From Dermabacter hominis NBRC 106157 (GTDB taxonomy: Bacteria; Actinomycetota; Actinomycetes; Actinomycetales; Dermabacteraceae), in contig NZ_BCSI01000004.1 of the NCBI RefSeq assembly GCF_001570785.1, positions 62,001 through 126,000 of the forward strand: DNA of 64,000 nucleotides. The letters run 5' to 3'. Every line of letters begins with the position of its first letter. The stretch's first letter is position 1. Below, one piece after another: positions 27,193-36,365 of the stretch. The position numbers and the translations under genes are program-made. Below the pieces are notes generated by a model. That model worked only from the letters and a program-made list of their open reading frames with translations, was not told the origin of the DNA and did not search any database.

Positions 27193-27227
27193 CCCTCCGT
27201 GCGCAATCGCAGCACGGAGGGTTTTTT
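27193..27227 (+). terminator. Intrinsic terminator of tRNA-Leu
   Basis: CCCTCCGTGC (27193-27202) pairs perfectly with GCACGGAGGG (27212-27221), followed by TTTTTT (27222-27227). Confidence 0.92.
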
Positions 27228-27671
27228 GTTGCGCATACTCACGCCCTGCAGCGCGCGTGTTCGGGAGCTTTGCATCCGCGAACGTTTACCGAAAGTTATT
27301 TCTTGTTCAAGCAGAAGTCTTGTTGCCGTTTGTCGACCCTGCTTCTATTGTGATGGGCGTCTCGCGGGGGCGGAGAGACGAGTTCCAACCATGCGGAGCG
27401 GGCATGCGCTAACGCACCTGCGGTGCGAAGGCAAGGCGGGGGCCTTCCTTCTCCACTTACGCTGCGGCATGAATGACGACCGGTTGGAACCGCGGGCGAA
27501 GCCGTGCATACCGATATGAATGGAGCTTCGCCCGCCCCGCCCGCACCACTGCGCCTCTCCTCTGCCGTTCACTCGCACGCGAGTCGAGGATTGTGACCGA
27601 GGTGCGGCTCGGGCCGGAAAATCCGAAAGTGAGGGCAGTGGCCAGCCCTGGGTTCCTTAGATCAAGCGGCG
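27228..27671. other. Gene-free stretch with promoter-like element and nested inverted repeats
   Basis: No convincing protein-coding gene: the open frames here have no family-like sequence or ribosome-binding site. It contains TTGCCG-17-TATTGT (27323-27351). An outer inverted repeat follows, GTTCCAACC/GGTTGGAAC (27382-27390 and 27482-27490), enclosing a tight hairpin CGCACC-TGC-GGTGCG (27413-27427) and AAGGC/GCCTT (27428-27446). Two bases further on is an 11-bp perfect stem GCGGGCGAAGC/GCTTCGCCCGC (27492-27502 and 27525-27535). This could be an unannotated structured RNA of about 180 nt; no known RNA family (RNase P, tmRNA, SRP, 6S) is recognisable. No integrase or att-like repeat of the tRNA 3' end is seen. 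Confidence 0.5.
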
Positions 27672-28199
27672 CTAAAAAAGACCGAGGATCGCGAGTCCGA
27701 GGCCCGCGTAGGGAGCACTCAGGATGATCGGGCCGAATGCAAAACGGGCCTTGGTGCTTCTCGTTCTGACAAGCTCCCAAAGTGCTGCGAGTGCCCCGGC
27801 GCCGCATATCCACGCTAAGGATCCCAGAAGGACCGGTATGCCGCCGAGTCCCGCGAGTACAACGGTGGCCGGGGTGACTTTCGCATCGCCCATTCCGATA
27901 CTCCCGGGGGACAGGAGCGCAAAGACAAATACCAACGCGCCAACAATGACGGCCATGGCACATGCTCCGAGCACGCGCTTCTCGACCGCGGGAATCATAA
28001 GGGCGGTCACCGCCGCCGTACAGGTCACTGCACCGGTGATCGCGAGCGTGAGTTTGTTGGGTAAGCGATGCTCGCGGATGTCGATGTACGACAGGGGGAT
28101 CGCAAACGTGAGGTGCGCTAAAGCCACGATTGCAAAGAGTGCCGTTGTGTCGGCAGAGTCGAAAATACTGATCACGCTTCTCAGTTCACCACATGACAT
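27672..28199 (-). CDS. Prepilin peptidase-like membrane protease (A24 family), lone
   Basis: A 175-residue membrane aspartyl protease of the type IV prepilin peptidase fold. Both catalytic aspartates are visible: one in SYIDIREHRLPN and one in GSIGMGDAK (GxGD motif). About six hydrophobic segments are present. The N-terminal methylase/zinc domain of full-length PilD is absent, as in archaeal-type and many actinobacterial A24 proteins. No pilin, secretion ATPase or tad genes are nearby, so its substrate is unknown. The start at 28199 is uncertain: no Shine-Dalgarno is seen and an internal GTG (ISIFDSAD onward) is possible. Confidence 0.8.
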   Translation of the reverse strand: MSCGELRSVISIFDSADTTALFAIVALAHLTFAIPLSYIDIREHRLPNKLTLAITGAVTCTAAVTALMIPAVEKRVLGACAMAVIVGALVFVFALLSPGSIGMGDAKVTPATVVLAGLGGIPVLLGSLAWICGAGALAALWELVRTRSTKARFAFGPIILSAPYAGLGLAILGLF

Positions 28200-28238
28200 C
28201 AGGCATTGCTGCCTGGACGCCTATTCTGTGGACAACCA

Positions 28239-28526
28239 TTACGGTGCGGTGACACGCATGATGCGTCGGCGCAGCCACACCTTTTTTCCGCCGCCGATGA
28301 ACTTCTGCGTCCGGGCAAGTTCCCAGCGCCCGTACTCGGCCTCGTCCGTGAGGGCCTCGCGGGCCTGACCAATCGACGTACCCTTCGGGATCGTGAGCAC
28401 CTGAAACTCGTAGTCGCGCGCCGAGCGTCCCTTCGCCACCGGAGCGTGAAGCAGGCTGGAGGGGGTGGAGACCTTCCACTGAGGAGGAAGGATCGATGTG
28501 CGTGATCGGTCCGGAATGTTTGTCAT
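28239..28526 (-). CDS. DUF5703 family protein
   Basis: A 95-residue protein of an actinobacterial family of unknown function. The conserved core is RDYEFQVLTIPKGTSIGQAR, AEYGRWELARTQKF and a basic C-terminus KKVWLRRRIMRV. AAAGGAG lies 8 nt before the ATG at 28526 and excludes the longer frame that starts at 28754 inside the divergent gene. No membrane segment or catalytic motif is evident. Confidence 0.85.
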   Translation of the reverse strand: MTNIPDRSRTSILPPQWKVSTPSSLLHAPVAKGRSARDYEFQVLTIPKGTSIGQAREALTDEAEYGRWELARTQKFIGGGKKVWLRRRIMRVTAP

Positions 28527-28626
28527 GAGCGCTCCTTTCCTCGAGCGAGTCTGCCACCTTGCGTGCCGCACAAAAAATTGCCGCCAAATTCCGGGCAATC
28601 CGCTACCTTTTGCGGGGGTTTCGCGG

Positions 28627-28632
28627 TATTTT
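28627..28632 (+). promoter_or_regulatory. Putative -10 box of the acidic-protein gene (leaderless)
   Basis: TATTTT ends 6 nt before the ATG at 28639, with no Shine-Dalgarno between (CGTTGC). Confidence 0.45.
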
Positions 28633-28638
28633 CGTTGC

Positions 28639-28932
28639 ATGAACACGAAAGATCCTCGCGCCGCACTGACCGCACTGATCGCTGCCCTTGAGCGCCACTT
28701 CGATGTCATCGCCGCCACGAATGGCGAGGATGAAGACCAGCTCGACGTTGCCACCGAACGTCTCTCGCTCGCATTTGAGAATTACGACGACGCACTTTTC
28801 GATGCCTACAACGTCGCGACCCCATTCATTATCTTTGACGACGATGAGGACGACTATGACGAGGACGACGATTTCGACGACTTCGACGATCTCGACCTCG
28901 ACGATGACGACGACTATGACGATGAGGACTGA
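28639..28932 (+). CDS. Extremely acidic small protein, unknown
   Basis: 97 residues, not recognised. The first 65 (MNTKDPRAALTALIAALERHF onward) look like a helical domain: ALTALIAALERHFDVIAA, then DVATERLSLAFENYDDALFDAY. From FIIFDDDEDD near residue 65 to the end nearly every residue is Asp or Glu with scattered Phe, Tyr and Leu. Codons stay GC-rich and biased, and a leaderless -10 box precedes the ATG, so the gene looks real. Such tails bind cations or basic proteins or mimic nucleic acid; which applies here is unknown. It is divergent from DUF5703 and 147 bp before uppP. Confidence 0.68.
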   Translation: MNTKDPRAALTALIAALERHFDVIAATNGEDEDQLDVATERLSLAFENYDDALFDAYNVATPFIIFDDDEDDYDEDDDFDDFDDLDLDDDDDYDDED

Positions 28933-29079
28933 GCGTCCGGCGTCGATCCCGTAATCGATCACACACTGCGCGGTGCCTTCCAGGCGGAGAGGTGCCGCGT
29001 AGTGTCGCATTGTGGCGAAATCGCCCGGCGTGCCGCGCATGGATCTGATGCCCACGCAACTTGATAAGGAGTCGTTGAG

Positions 29080-29952
29080 TTGAGTTTCCTCGATGCGGTG
29101 ATCCTGGGCATTGTCCAGGCGCTCACCGAGTTTCTTCCCGTGTCATCGAGCGCTCACGTGCGCGTCGTTGGTGAACTTCTGAACCCAGGGCAGGATCCCG
29201 GGGCGGCATTTACGGCAATCATGCAGCTAGGAACTGAGCTCGCCGTCCTCATCTACTTTTTCAAGGACATCGTCCACATCATCGCGCAGTGGGCAAAGTC
29301 GCTCGTAGGTAAGGTTCCGCATTCGGATCCTGATGCCCGCATGGGGTGGTTCGTCATCCTCGGATCGATTCCAATCGGAGTTCTCGGGCTCTTGTTCGAG
29401 AAGCAGATCGACCACGCGCTTCGTAATCTGTACATCACGGCAGCGATGCTGATCCTCTTCGCGGTGTTTCTCGCGTATGCAGATGCACGCGGTGCGCAGG
29501 AGAAGAATCTGGAGGACTTGAGCCTCAAAGACGCGATCCTCTACGGCCTCGCGCAGGCTCTCGCCCTCATCCCTGGCGTGAGCCGCTCCGGTGGCACGAT
29601 CACGATGGGCCTCATCTTGGGTTACAGCCGCAAAGCCGCGGCGCGTTACGCTTTCCTCCTCGCGATTCCGGCGGTGTTCGCGTCTGGCCTGTACAAGGCG
29701 TACAAGGAGGTGCCGGCCCTCTTGAGCCCTGAGGGGCGCGCCGCCGCTATGGCAGCGGGGGAGCCAAGCCTTTCGGCAATCATCGTCGCAACGCTCGTGG
29801 CGTTCGTGCTCGGCTATGCGGTGATCGTGTGGTTCATGCGCCTCATCGAGAATCACTCGTACTCGGTGTTTGTGTGGTACCGCCTCATCGCAGGTACGGT
29901 TCTTCTTCTCCTGCTCGTGTTCGGGGCGGTGTCCCCGCTCGGGGGCGTGTAG
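29080..29952 (+). CDS. uppP: Undecaprenyl-diphosphatase
   Basis: Membrane phosphatase (BacA/UppP) that recycles undecaprenyl diphosphate to the monophosphate for cell-wall synthesis and gives bacitracin resistance. 290 residues, polytopic. Motif 1 is [17 protein letters not shown](V)RVVGELL with the catalytic Glu, and motif 2 is [20 protein letters not shown] with the catalytic Arg. The TTG start at 29080 is supported by AAGGAG at 29066-29071, 8 nt upstream. The 150-bp leader region shows nothing else that I can identify. It is convergent with the PAC2 gene. Confidence 0.95.
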   Translation: MSFLDAVILGIVQALTEFLPVSSSAHVRVVGELLNPGQDPGAAFTAIMQLGTELAVLIYFFKDIVHIIAQWAKSLVGKVPHSDPDARMGWFVILGSIPIGVLGLLFEKQIDHALRNLYITAAMLILFAVFLAYADARGAQEKNLEDLSLKDAILYGLAQALALIPGVSRSGGTITMGLILGYSRKAAARYAFLLAIPAVFASGLYKAYKEVPALLSPEGRAAAMAAGEPSLSAIIVATLVAFVLGYAVIVWFMRLIENHSYSVFVWYRLIAGTVLLLLLVFGAVSPLGGV

Positions 29953-29970
29953 AGTTTCCAGAACCGACGT

Positions 29971-30005
29971 AAGACGGCGGCGCGCCTAGTGCGTGTCGCC
30001 GTCTT
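29971..30005. terminator. Convergent hairpin between uppP and PAC2 genes
   Basis: AAGACGGCG (29971-29979) pairs with CGCCGTCTT (29997-30005), a 9-bp perfect stem with a 17-nt loop. It overlaps the last codons of the PAC2 gene. It probably terminates uppP and perhaps PAC2. Confidence 0.5.
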
Positions 30006-30837
30006 CGCGTCTGCGGAGGAATTGCTCGAACTCGGAAGCGATCACATCGCCCGATGCTTCCGGCAGTTCCGTCGCATCCCTCATCTGTTCGAGCTGCTCA
30101 ACGTACTGCTTGATGTCCGCCTCTTCGTCGGCCATGGCGTCCATACCGCGCTCCCACGCGCGTGCATCCTCCGGGAGCTCGCCGAGGGGAATGTGCAGGT
30201 CAAGTTCGCGATCGAGTGCGGTCAGGAGTGCGAGGGTGGCCTTGGGGGCGGGGTTTTGGCCTACGTAGTTCGGGACCTGGACCCACAGGGAAAGGGTTCC
30301 GACGCCAGCGGTGTGGGCAGCGTCGTTCAAAATGGCGGGGATGCCGATGGGGCCCTCGTAATCGTCGGCGTCGGCAACCCTCGGGGTTTGCGAACCCCAC
30401 GTTGTCGATGTTGGCAGCGGCCGCGTATGCGGGGTGTCGGCGAGCAGGGCCCCCAGTGTCACGAGAAGCGTGCACTGAGCGGATGTCACGTGCGTGAGGA
30501 TGTCTTCGCAGTAGCCCGTCCAGTTGAAGGAGGGCTCGGGGCCGGTGATGATGAGGATCCGCGTGCCTCGGTGGGGCTTGAGGGGGATGATGTGCGTGTG
30601 CGGCCAGGTCACGCGGCGTTGGCCTTCGCTATCCCTGGCCAGGAGCGGGCGGTTGATCTGGAGGTCGACGTAGTGATTAGCGTCGATGGTGTGAGGTGGG
30701 CGTTCCTCATCGACGCCGATCGTGTTCATCAGGTGGGTGAGGGCTTCACTACTGCCGGTACCTGCATCGTTCCAGCCGCCGAAGGCTGCGATGGCTATTG
30801 TGCGGTTGACCTCGTCGCGAGCGGGGTTTTCGGGCAC
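29986..30837 (-). CDS. PAC2-family protein
   Basis: 283 residues of the PAC2 (proteasome assembly chaperone 2) superfamily, widespread in actinobacteria. Typical features are AIAAFGGWNDAGTGSSEALTHL at the N-terminus, ITGPEPSFNWTGYCEDIL and a C-terminal alpha-helical, acidic region (EEADIKQYVEQLEQMRDATEL). GGAGGA precedes the GTG start. The fold resembles eukaryotic and archaeal proteasome chaperones, but bacterial members are not shown to assemble proteasomes. The position about 2 kb from the Pup-proteasome genes is suggestive only. It shares an 80-bp divergent promoter region with the site-2 protease gene. Confidence 0.88.
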   Translation of the reverse strand: MPENPARDEVNRTIAIAAFGGWNDAGTGSSEALTHLMNTIGVDEERPPHTIDANHYVDLQINRPLLARDSEGQRRVTWPHTHIIPLKPHRGTRILIITGPEPSFNWTGYCEDILTHVTSAQCTLLVTLGALLADTPHTRPLPTSTTWGSQTPRVADADDYEGPIGIPAILNDAAHTAGVGTLSLWVQVPNYVGQNPAPKATLALLTALDRELDLHIPLGELPEDARAWERGMDAMADEEADIKQYVEQLEQMRDATELPEASGDVIASEFEQFLRRREDGDTH

Positions 30838-30876
30838 GCATTCCTCCTTCAGCTACGCCGTTAGGCGTGTCGTGCA

Positions 30877-30884
30877 AGTATAGT
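30877..30884. promoter_or_regulatory. Overlapping divergent -10 boxes
   Basis: AGTATAGT reads TATAGT on the plus strand (30879-30884, towards the site-2 protease) and TATACT on the minus strand (30877-30882, towards PAC2). -35 elements are weak on both sides. One TATA core may serve both genes, so they would compete for polymerase. Confidence 0.35.
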
Positions 30885-30916
30885 TCTCGACGCTGCAAGG
30901 TCGAAACGAGGCGGAT

Positions 30917-32008
30917 ATGGGAGCTGAGCTGGAACGTACGATGCCAAAGGTCTCCGTCGGGGCCGGAAGTATTCTTTTTGCGGTGTTGCTTGCGGTGATG
31001 ATTCAGCCGCAGTTCGCCCAGTACTTGCCGGGGGCCTTTGCCATTGGCGCGGCAGCCATCGCAGCAGTGCTCTTTTTGCTCTCGGTTGCTTTGCACGAGC
31101 TCGCACACGCGTGTGTCGCGCGTGCCTTCGGGGCTCGGGTGCGTGAGATCGCCCTGACCTTGTTTGGCGGGCACACGAAGTATGAGGGACCGCGTCTGAG
31201 CCCTTCGCGCTCGATGCTCATCTCACTTTCGGGGCCGGCCACGAATGCCATCCTTGCCCTCATCCTGAGCGCCGTCGCTCGGGCCCTGACGCCCGTGCTC
31301 CTGAACGCCGATTCGGGAGCATTCGCGATGTGCGTGCTTGCGTGCCATTTTGCCTCGACCCTCAACTGGGCGCTCGCGATCTTCAATGTCCTCCCGGGGC
31401 TGCCCATGGATGGCGGGAGGGCTCTGGAAGCGATCCTACGTGCGCGTGGAACCAACGCTGCCCGGGCAACGATCATCACGGGTTGGGTAGGCCGTGTGAT
31501 CGCCGTCGGCGTCGTGGTCGTCCCACTCGCGCTCTCCGCCGTGCGCGGAGACCTACCGTCCCCGCTATGGACGGTGTGGAGCATTCTGATCGCGCTATCG
31601 CTGTTTCAGGGAGCCTCGCAGGCTATCGCCCACGCGCGCTTTCTCGAGAGCGCCGATATGCTCCACATCGCGCACGTGTCGCAAGAGGTTCGGACGCTTT
31701 CGAACGCAGCAACGGTTGAGCGGGAACGGTCCTACCTTGAACGCGGTGGGCTCTACGTCGATCCCGACGGCGTCGTCCTCGCCCCGGCTGCCGCGATCGC
31801 TGAGGCGCCTGCGGACTATCCGGTTCACGCGGTGCTCTCACCCGTGGTGAGGGCAACGGTGCTCGATGGGCGTCCCGAGGGGAGCGACCTTCTCGCTGCC
31901 ATGCAGGCTGATGAGGCGCCCGCCTATCTCGTGCGCAACGACGCAGGTCAGTTTGTGAGCGTGATTTTTGCGCAGGATGTAGCCCGCGCGCTGAACGCTC
32001 GCGGGTGA
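30917..32008 (+). CDS. Site-2 protease family zinc metalloprotease (M50)
   Basis: 363-residue intramembrane protease. About six hydrophobic segments carry the zinc motif HELAH (residues 60-64) and the distal NVLPGLPMDGGR motif with the third zinc ligand Asp. The region after the membrane part (about 230-363) resembles paired CBS domains (ADMLHIAHVSQEVRTLSN; HAVLSPVVRATVLDGRPEG; APAYLVRNDAGQFVSVI), as in M50 group proteins that sense nucleotides. GAGGCGG precedes the ATG. Its substrate, perhaps an anti-sigma factor, is unknown. It ends 30 bp before trmI, the first gene of the proteasome cluster. Confidence 0.9.
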   Translation: MGAELERTMPKVSVGAGSILFAVLLAVMIQPQFAQYLPGAFAIGAAAIAAVLFLLSVALHELAHACVARAFGARVREIALTLFGGHTKYEGPRLSPSRSMLISLSGPATNAILALILSAVARALTPVLLNADSGAFAMCVLACHFASTLNWALAIFNVLPGLPMDGGRALEAILRARGTNAARATIITGWVGRVIAVGVVVVPLALSAVRGDLPSPLWTVWSILIALSLFQGASQAIAHARFLESADMLHIAHVSQEVRTLSNAATVERERSYLERGGLYVDPDGVVLAPAAAIAEAPADYPVHAVLSPVVRATVLDGRPEGSDLLAAMQADEAPAYLVRNDAGQFVSVIFAQDVARALNARG

Positions 32009-32025
32009 GGTGCGCAAAAGCCACG

Positions 32026-32031
32026 TAGACT
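32026..32031 (+). promoter_or_regulatory. Putative -10 box of the trmI-proteasome operon
   Basis: TAGACT ends 7 nt before the trmI ATG at 32039; no Shine-Dalgarno is seen. An identical TAGACT is 8 nt before fmt. Confidence 0.42.
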
Positions 32032-32038
32032 CACTGTC

Positions 32039-33076
32039 ATGACTTCGCCGCACGAAACCGACCCCACCGTCACTGCACGCCTCGACCGTACGGGGCCCTT
32101 CGTTGTGGGGGACAAGGTCCAGCTCGCCGACCACAAGAATCGCCTCAACACGATCACGCTTAAAGAGGGCGGGGTGCATCATTCCCACCGCGGGTTCCTT
32201 CGCCATGACGACCTGATCGGCAAGAGCGATGGCACGGTTGTCGAGAACAGCGCTGGCGTCGCCTTTCAGGCGCTGCGCCCGCTCTACAACGACTACATGA
32301 TGGCGATGCCTCGCGGCGCGGCGATTATCTACCCGAAGGATTCCGCGCAGATCCTCATGTACGGGGATATTTTCCCGGGGGCACGCGTTCTTGAGGCAGG
32401 GGTGGGCTCGGGCGGGCTCACGATTGCGCTTTTGCGGGCGCTTGGGCCCGACGGCTCTTTGCGCTCCATCGAACGCCGCGAAGATTTCGCCGAGGTCGCG
32501 AAGGCTAATGTCGAAAGTTTCTTCGGTTCCGTGCCCTCGTGGTGGGACTTGAGCATCGGCGATTTCCAGGACGGCGCGCATGAGCTCGCGCAGCAGGGCG
32601 AGCGCGTCGACCGTGTCGTGCTCGATATGCTCGCGCCGTGGGAGTGCGTGGACAGTGCGGCAGAGGTGCTTGAGGACGGCGGCGTTTTTCTCGCGTATGT
32701 CGCGACGGTGACGCAGCTGTCTCGTACGGTCGAGGCGCTTAGGGATCACGGCGAGTTCACCGAGCCCTATGCGTGGGAAACGATGATGCGCCCGTGGCAT
32801 CTCGATGGCCTTGCGGTGCGCCCTGAGCACCGCATGAACGCCCATACGGGGTTTTTGTTGACGTCCCGCCGCACGGCTCGCGGCTGCAAGGCACTGCTTC
32901 GCAAGCAACGCCCGGCCCCCGGTTCGCGGGATGAGGCGGAGCTCAACGACCCCGCAAACGAGGGCTTCGGTGGCTCGAGTCATGAATGGACGAGCGAGGA
33001 CTTCCGCGAACGCAACGTTGCGCCACGCAAGACGAAGCGGGCACTTCGAGACATTAGGCAGGGGAGGACGCGGTGA
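32039..33076 (+). CDS. trmI: tRNA (adenine(58)-N1)-methyltransferase
   Basis: Forms m1A58 in the T-loop of tRNA using SAM. 345 residues: an N-terminal beta domain ([23 protein letters not shown]), [42 protein letters not shown] (SAM motif I), [20 protein letters not shown] (motif II) and [14 protein letters not shown] (motif IV). The C-terminus is longer than in Mycobacterium TrmI and basic ([16 protein letters not shown]). Its stop overlaps the GTG of the ARC gene by 4 bp; trmI-arc linkage is a standard actinobacterial arrangement. Confidence 0.95.
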   Translation: MTSPHETDPTVTARLDRTGPFVVGDKVQLADHKNRLNTITLKEGGVHHSHRGFLRHDDLIGKSDGTVVENSAGVAFQALRPLYNDYMMAMPRGAAIIYPKDSAQILMYGDIFPGARVLEAGVGSGGLTIALLRALGPDGSLRSIERREDFAEVAKANVESFFGSVPSWWDLSIGDFQDGAHELAQQGERVDRVVLDMLAPWECVDSAAEVLEDGGVFLAYVATVTQLSRTVEALRDHGEFTEPYAWETMMRPWHLDGLAVRPEHRMNAHTGFLLTSRRTARGCKALLRKQRPAPGSRDEAELNDPANEGFGGSSHEWTSEDFRERNVAPRKTKRALRDIRQGRTR

Positions 33077-34629
33077 AGACCTATCAGGAGCTGAACGAGG
33101 AACTGTCTAAGCTTGCTCGCAGTAACGAGCAGCTCGTGAAGTCGCTGTCGAAAGCGCGCGAACAGATCGTGCAGTTGCGAAGTGATCTCGAGTCACTCGC
33201 GGATCCGCCGTCCTCTTTCGGCACGTTCGTTGCGAAAGTCGAGGATAACCAGATCGATATCCTCCACAATGGTCGAAAGCTGCGCGTACTCGTTGCCGCC
33301 GACATTGACGTCGAAGCGCTTACACAAGGCCAAGAGGTGCGCCTCAATGAGAACCTCATAGCCGTTGAAGCATTGACGCACGAGACGACGGGTTTTGTCG
33401 CGACCGCCGTAGAGCAGCTCGAGGATTCTCGTGTGCTCGTTCAGGTTCACGCCGATGAACAGCGTGTCATGAACGTCGTTCCGAAACTTCTGGACAGTCG
33501 TATCAATAGGGGCGATCACCTCATGGTCGACCCGAAATCCTCCCTCGTTCTCGAGGTTCTTGAACGCAAGGAAGTTGCGGACCTCATCCTCGAGCACATT
33601 CCGGATGTGTCCTACAGCGATATCGGTGGCCTTGGCGACCAGATTGACGCGATCCGCGACGCCATCGAGATGCCGTTTCTGCACCAGGAGCTCTTTCATG
33701 AGTATGGTCTTCGCCCGCCAAAGGGCGTGCTCCTGTATGGCCCGCCCGGATGCGGAAAGACGATGATCGCCAAGGCTGTTGCGCACGAACTCGCCCTCAA
33801 AGCAGCACGTCAACGCGGCCAGGATCCGAGCGAGGTTGTGAATCGCTCGTGGTTCCTGAACGTCAAGGGACCGGAAATTCTCAACAAGTATGTGGGCGAG
33901 ACGGAACGCTCCATTCGGCTCGTGTTCGAGCGCGCCCGTGAGAAGGCAAGCTCGGGCAATCCGGTCGTCGTGTTCTTCGACGAGATGGACTCGCTTTTCC
34001 GCACGCGCGGGTCGGGGGTGAGCTCGGATGTCGAGTCAACGGTTGTGCCCCAACTTCTTGCCGAGATCGACGGTGTGGAAAGTCTCGAGAACGTCATCGT
34101 CATCGGGGCCTCAAACCGCGAGGACATGATCGATCCGGCGATCGTTCGGCCCGGGCGACTCGACGTCAAGATCCGCATCGAACGCCCTGGCCCCAAGGCG
34201 GGCGCGGAAATCCTGCGGCTCTACCTCACGCATGACGTCCCGCTTGCCGAAGAACTCGACGTTCTCGTGGATTTCGCTATCGAGCGTATTTACGCGCGCG
34301 ACGACGATATGGCCTATGTCGACCTCGAGTATGCGGATGGGACAACCGAGGTGCTGTATTTTTCGGAGTTCATGTCCGGTGCGATGCTTCGCAACATTGT
34401 GGACCGCGCGAAGAAGCTCGCGATTAAGGCGGAGCTTTCCGACGGTGAGCGGGGGATTTCTCGCGCTCACCTTCTCGAAGCAATCCACACTGAGTTCAAG
34501 GAAAATGAGGATCTTCCCTCGACCGCAAATCCTGATGATTGGGCTCGAGTTTCGGGTCGTCGCGGCCAACGTATTACCCGCATGACGCCGCGCCGCGCAG
34601 CGAGCAGCGAGGAGGTCGCGGCACCATGA
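33073..34629 (+). CDS. arc: Proteasome-associated AAA+ ATPase (ARC/Mpa)
   Basis: Hexameric unfoldase that binds Pup through its coiled coil and threads pupylated proteins into the 20S core. 518 residues: coiled coil (about 8-45), two OB folds (about 50-185), AAA+ module with Walker [15 protein letters not shown] (about 221-234), Walker [12 protein letters not shown] (about 297-307), sensor-1 [15 protein letters not shown] and Arg-finger region [11 protein letters not shown]. The family normally ends in a GQYL-like tail that docks in the alpha ring and opens the gate. Here the protein ends [12 protein letters not shown], so that tail is absent. GTG start overlapping trmI; its own stop overlaps dop. 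Confidence 0.95.
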   Translation: MKTYQELNEELSKLARSNEQLVKSLSKAREQIVQLRSDLESLADPPSSFGTFVAKVEDNQIDILHNGRKLRVLVAADIDVEALTQGQEVRLNENLIAVEALTHETTGFVATAVEQLEDSRVLVQVHADEQRVMNVVPKLLDSRINRGDHLMVDPKSSLVLEVLERKEVADLILEHIPDVSYSDIGGLGDQIDAIRDAIEMPFLHQELFHEYGLRPPKGVLLYGPPGCGKTMIAKAVAHELALKAARQRGQDPSEVVNRSWFLNVKGPEILNKYVGETERSIRLVFERAREKASSGNPVVVFFDEMDSLFRTRGSGVSSDVESTVVPQLLAEIDGVESLENVIVIGASNREDMIDPAIVRPGRLDVKIRIERPGPKAGAEILRLYLTHDVPLAEELDVLVDFAIERIYARDDDMAYVDLEYADGTTEVLYFSEFMSGAMLRNIVDRAKKLAIKAELSDGERGISRAHLLEAIHTEFKENEDLPSTANPDDWARVSGRRGQRITRMTPRRAASSEEVAAP

Positions 34630-36302
34630 GCTCGGTCATTCCGCCCCTGACAACTCGGCGCCCAATGGGCATCGAAACGGAATTCGGCATCGTTCACACG
34701 TCTGATTCCGAGCGTGAACGTTCCGGGGCGAACGCGTCAATTCGCCTCTCGCACTATGCCGTCGCAGCTTATGCCCTGCTCGAAGACTCACCGAAGCGCC
34801 GTGTCCGCTGGGACTACGGCGACGAAACTCCTTTGCGTGACGCGCGTGGGTTTGAAGTTCAGCGCGCTGCCGCACACCCTACTCAGCTCACCCATGAAGC
34901 GCACGATGCGCACGTCCCAAGCGTCGACGCGGATTTCGAGATCACGGTCGGTGACGATATTCCGCTCGACCTCGACGACGCCGCGACCCTGCATTTTGCG
35001 GAACGCCGTGCGATCGGAAACGCGGTACTGACCAACGGTGCTCGACTCTACGTCGATCACGCCCATCCCGAATACTCTTCGCCAGAGGTCATGACCGCCC
35101 GCGAAGCGGTCGTGTGGGATAAGGCGGGGGAGCGTATCGCTCGGCTCGCCATGGCTCGCATCGAGGAGGCCGACGGCATCCCGGCCCTCGCGCTGTTCAA
35201 GAACAACACCGATGGCAAGGGCCAAAGCTATGGGACGCACGAGAACTATCTCGTGGACCGGGGTGTCCCTTTTGAGCGCCTTTGCCAAATTCTGATCCCC
35301 TTTTTCGCGACGCGCCAGATTCTCGTGGGGGCGGGACGCGTCGGGATCGGCACCCGCGGTGAGATCGACGGCTTTCAGATTAGCTCACGCGCCGACTTTT
35401 TCGAAAACGAGGTGGGGCTCGAGACGACACTCAATCGGCCTATCGTTAACTCTCGCGACGAGTCCCATGCCGATTCCTCGCGATTTCGCCGGCTGCACGT
35501 CATTATTGGCGATGCGAACCTCTTCGAAACCTCAACGTTCCTCAAGCTCGCGATGACATCGCTCGTTTTGAGCCTTGCGGAACGGGAACACGCGACAGGT
35601 AAGTCGCTCCTTCCGGACATTCAGCTTGTCGATCCTGTCGCGGCCGTCCACGAGATTTCGCATGATCTGGGCCTCGCGAAAACCTATGCCACCACGGATG
35701 GTAGGCAAGCGTCGGCCCTGGATATTCAACGCGCCTACTTGAGCGCCGTGAAGAATTCGCTCGAGGGAGACGAGGCCGATGAAGAGACCCTCGAGGCGAT
35801 CGCGCTGTGGACCGAGCTTCTGGAGGTGCTCGAGCGTAATCCACTGGAAGCCGCGGATCGCATCGAATGGGTGGGCAAGTATGCCCTCGTTAAGGCGTTT
35901 CGGGAGCGGCACGGCCTGGAGTGGTCCGACCCCCGGCTCGCGGCGCTCGATCTCCAATTCACGGATGTCCGCGAGGATAAATCCATCTACGAGAAGCTTG
36001 CGAAGGCGGGGCGCGTGCGCCGACTCGTGCGCGATGACGAGATCTCGCACGCGGTGACACACGCTCCCGAATCGACCAGAGCGTACATACGGGGCGGCCT
36101 TGTCACGCACCACCGCGACGATCTTGACTCGGCAGGGTGGGACGTCGTTACGGTGCGACATGAGGGTGCGGCCATGCGCGTGCGTCTCGCCGATCCAACG
36201 GTCGCGTCGAAACAGTGGTGCGAGGCGCACGGGGTCGATCCAAGCGGGGAGATTGCGACTCTCCTTGAGAGTTTTCGGAAGGCCGCTGATGAGATGCGGT
36301 GA
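34626..36302 (+). CDS. dop: Pup deamidase/depupylase
   Basis: Converts the C-terminal Gln of Pup to Glu and removes Pup from substrates; glutamine-synthetase-like fold. 558 residues: [14 protein letters not shown] (ATP/Mg Glu), [15 protein letters not shown] (catalytic Asp), [52 protein letters not shown] and [13 protein letters not shown]. It is larger than PafA, carrying the extra acidic loop near the active site ([21 protein letters not shown] region) that marks Dop. ATG 34626 overlaps the ARC stop. Pup here ends in Gln, so Dop activity is needed before ligation. Confidence 0.95.
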   Translation: MSSVIPPLTTRRPMGIETEFGIVHTSDSERERSGANASIRLSHYAVAAYALLEDSPKRRVRWDYGDETPLRDARGFEVQRAAAHPTQLTHEAHDAHVPSVDADFEITVGDDIPLDLDDAATLHFAERRAIGNAVLTNGARLYVDHAHPEYSSPEVMTAREAVVWDKAGERIARLAMARIEEADGIPALALFKNNTDGKGQSYGTHENYLVDRGVPFERLCQILIPFFATRQILVGAGRVGIGTRGEIDGFQISSRADFFENEVGLETTLNRPIVNSRDESHADSSRFRRLHVIIGDANLFETSTFLKLAMTSLVLSLAEREHATGKSLLPDIQLVDPVAAVHEISHDLGLAKTYATTDGRQASALDIQRAYLSAVKNSLEGDEADEETLEAIALWTELLEVLERNPLEAADRIEWVGKYALVKAFRERHGLEWSDPRLAALDLQFTDVREDKSIYEKLAKAGRVRRLVRDDEISHAVTHAPESTRAYIRGGLVTHHRDDLDSAGWDVVTVRHEGAAMRVRLADPTVASKQWCEAHGVDPSGEIATLLESFRKAADEMR

Positions 36303-36306
36303 TGGC

Positions 36307-36325
36307 GCGCCCCGTCGCGGGGCGC
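36307..36325 (+). promoter_or_regulatory. Stem-loop between dop and pup
   Basis: GCGCCCCG (36307-36314) pairs perfectly with CGGGGCGC (36318-36325) around a TCG loop, directly after the dop stop. No U-tract follows. It could act as a partial terminator, an RNase barrier or a processing site that raises pup-prcBA-pafA mRNA relative to arc-dop. The role is inference. Confidence 0.5.
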
Positions 36326-36365
36326 ATGTAGCGTGGACACGAATGAAGAGAAAGGACGTCACACC

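Noticed and set aside
27096-27670. Integration site at tRNA-Leu
   Set aside because: No integrase, no repeat of the tRNA 3' end and no mobile genes within the window.
27457-27963. 168-residue minus-strand frame in the gene-free stretch
   Set aside because: It overlaps the A24 peptidase gene in another frame, is Arg-rich and has no recognisable domain or ribosome-binding site.
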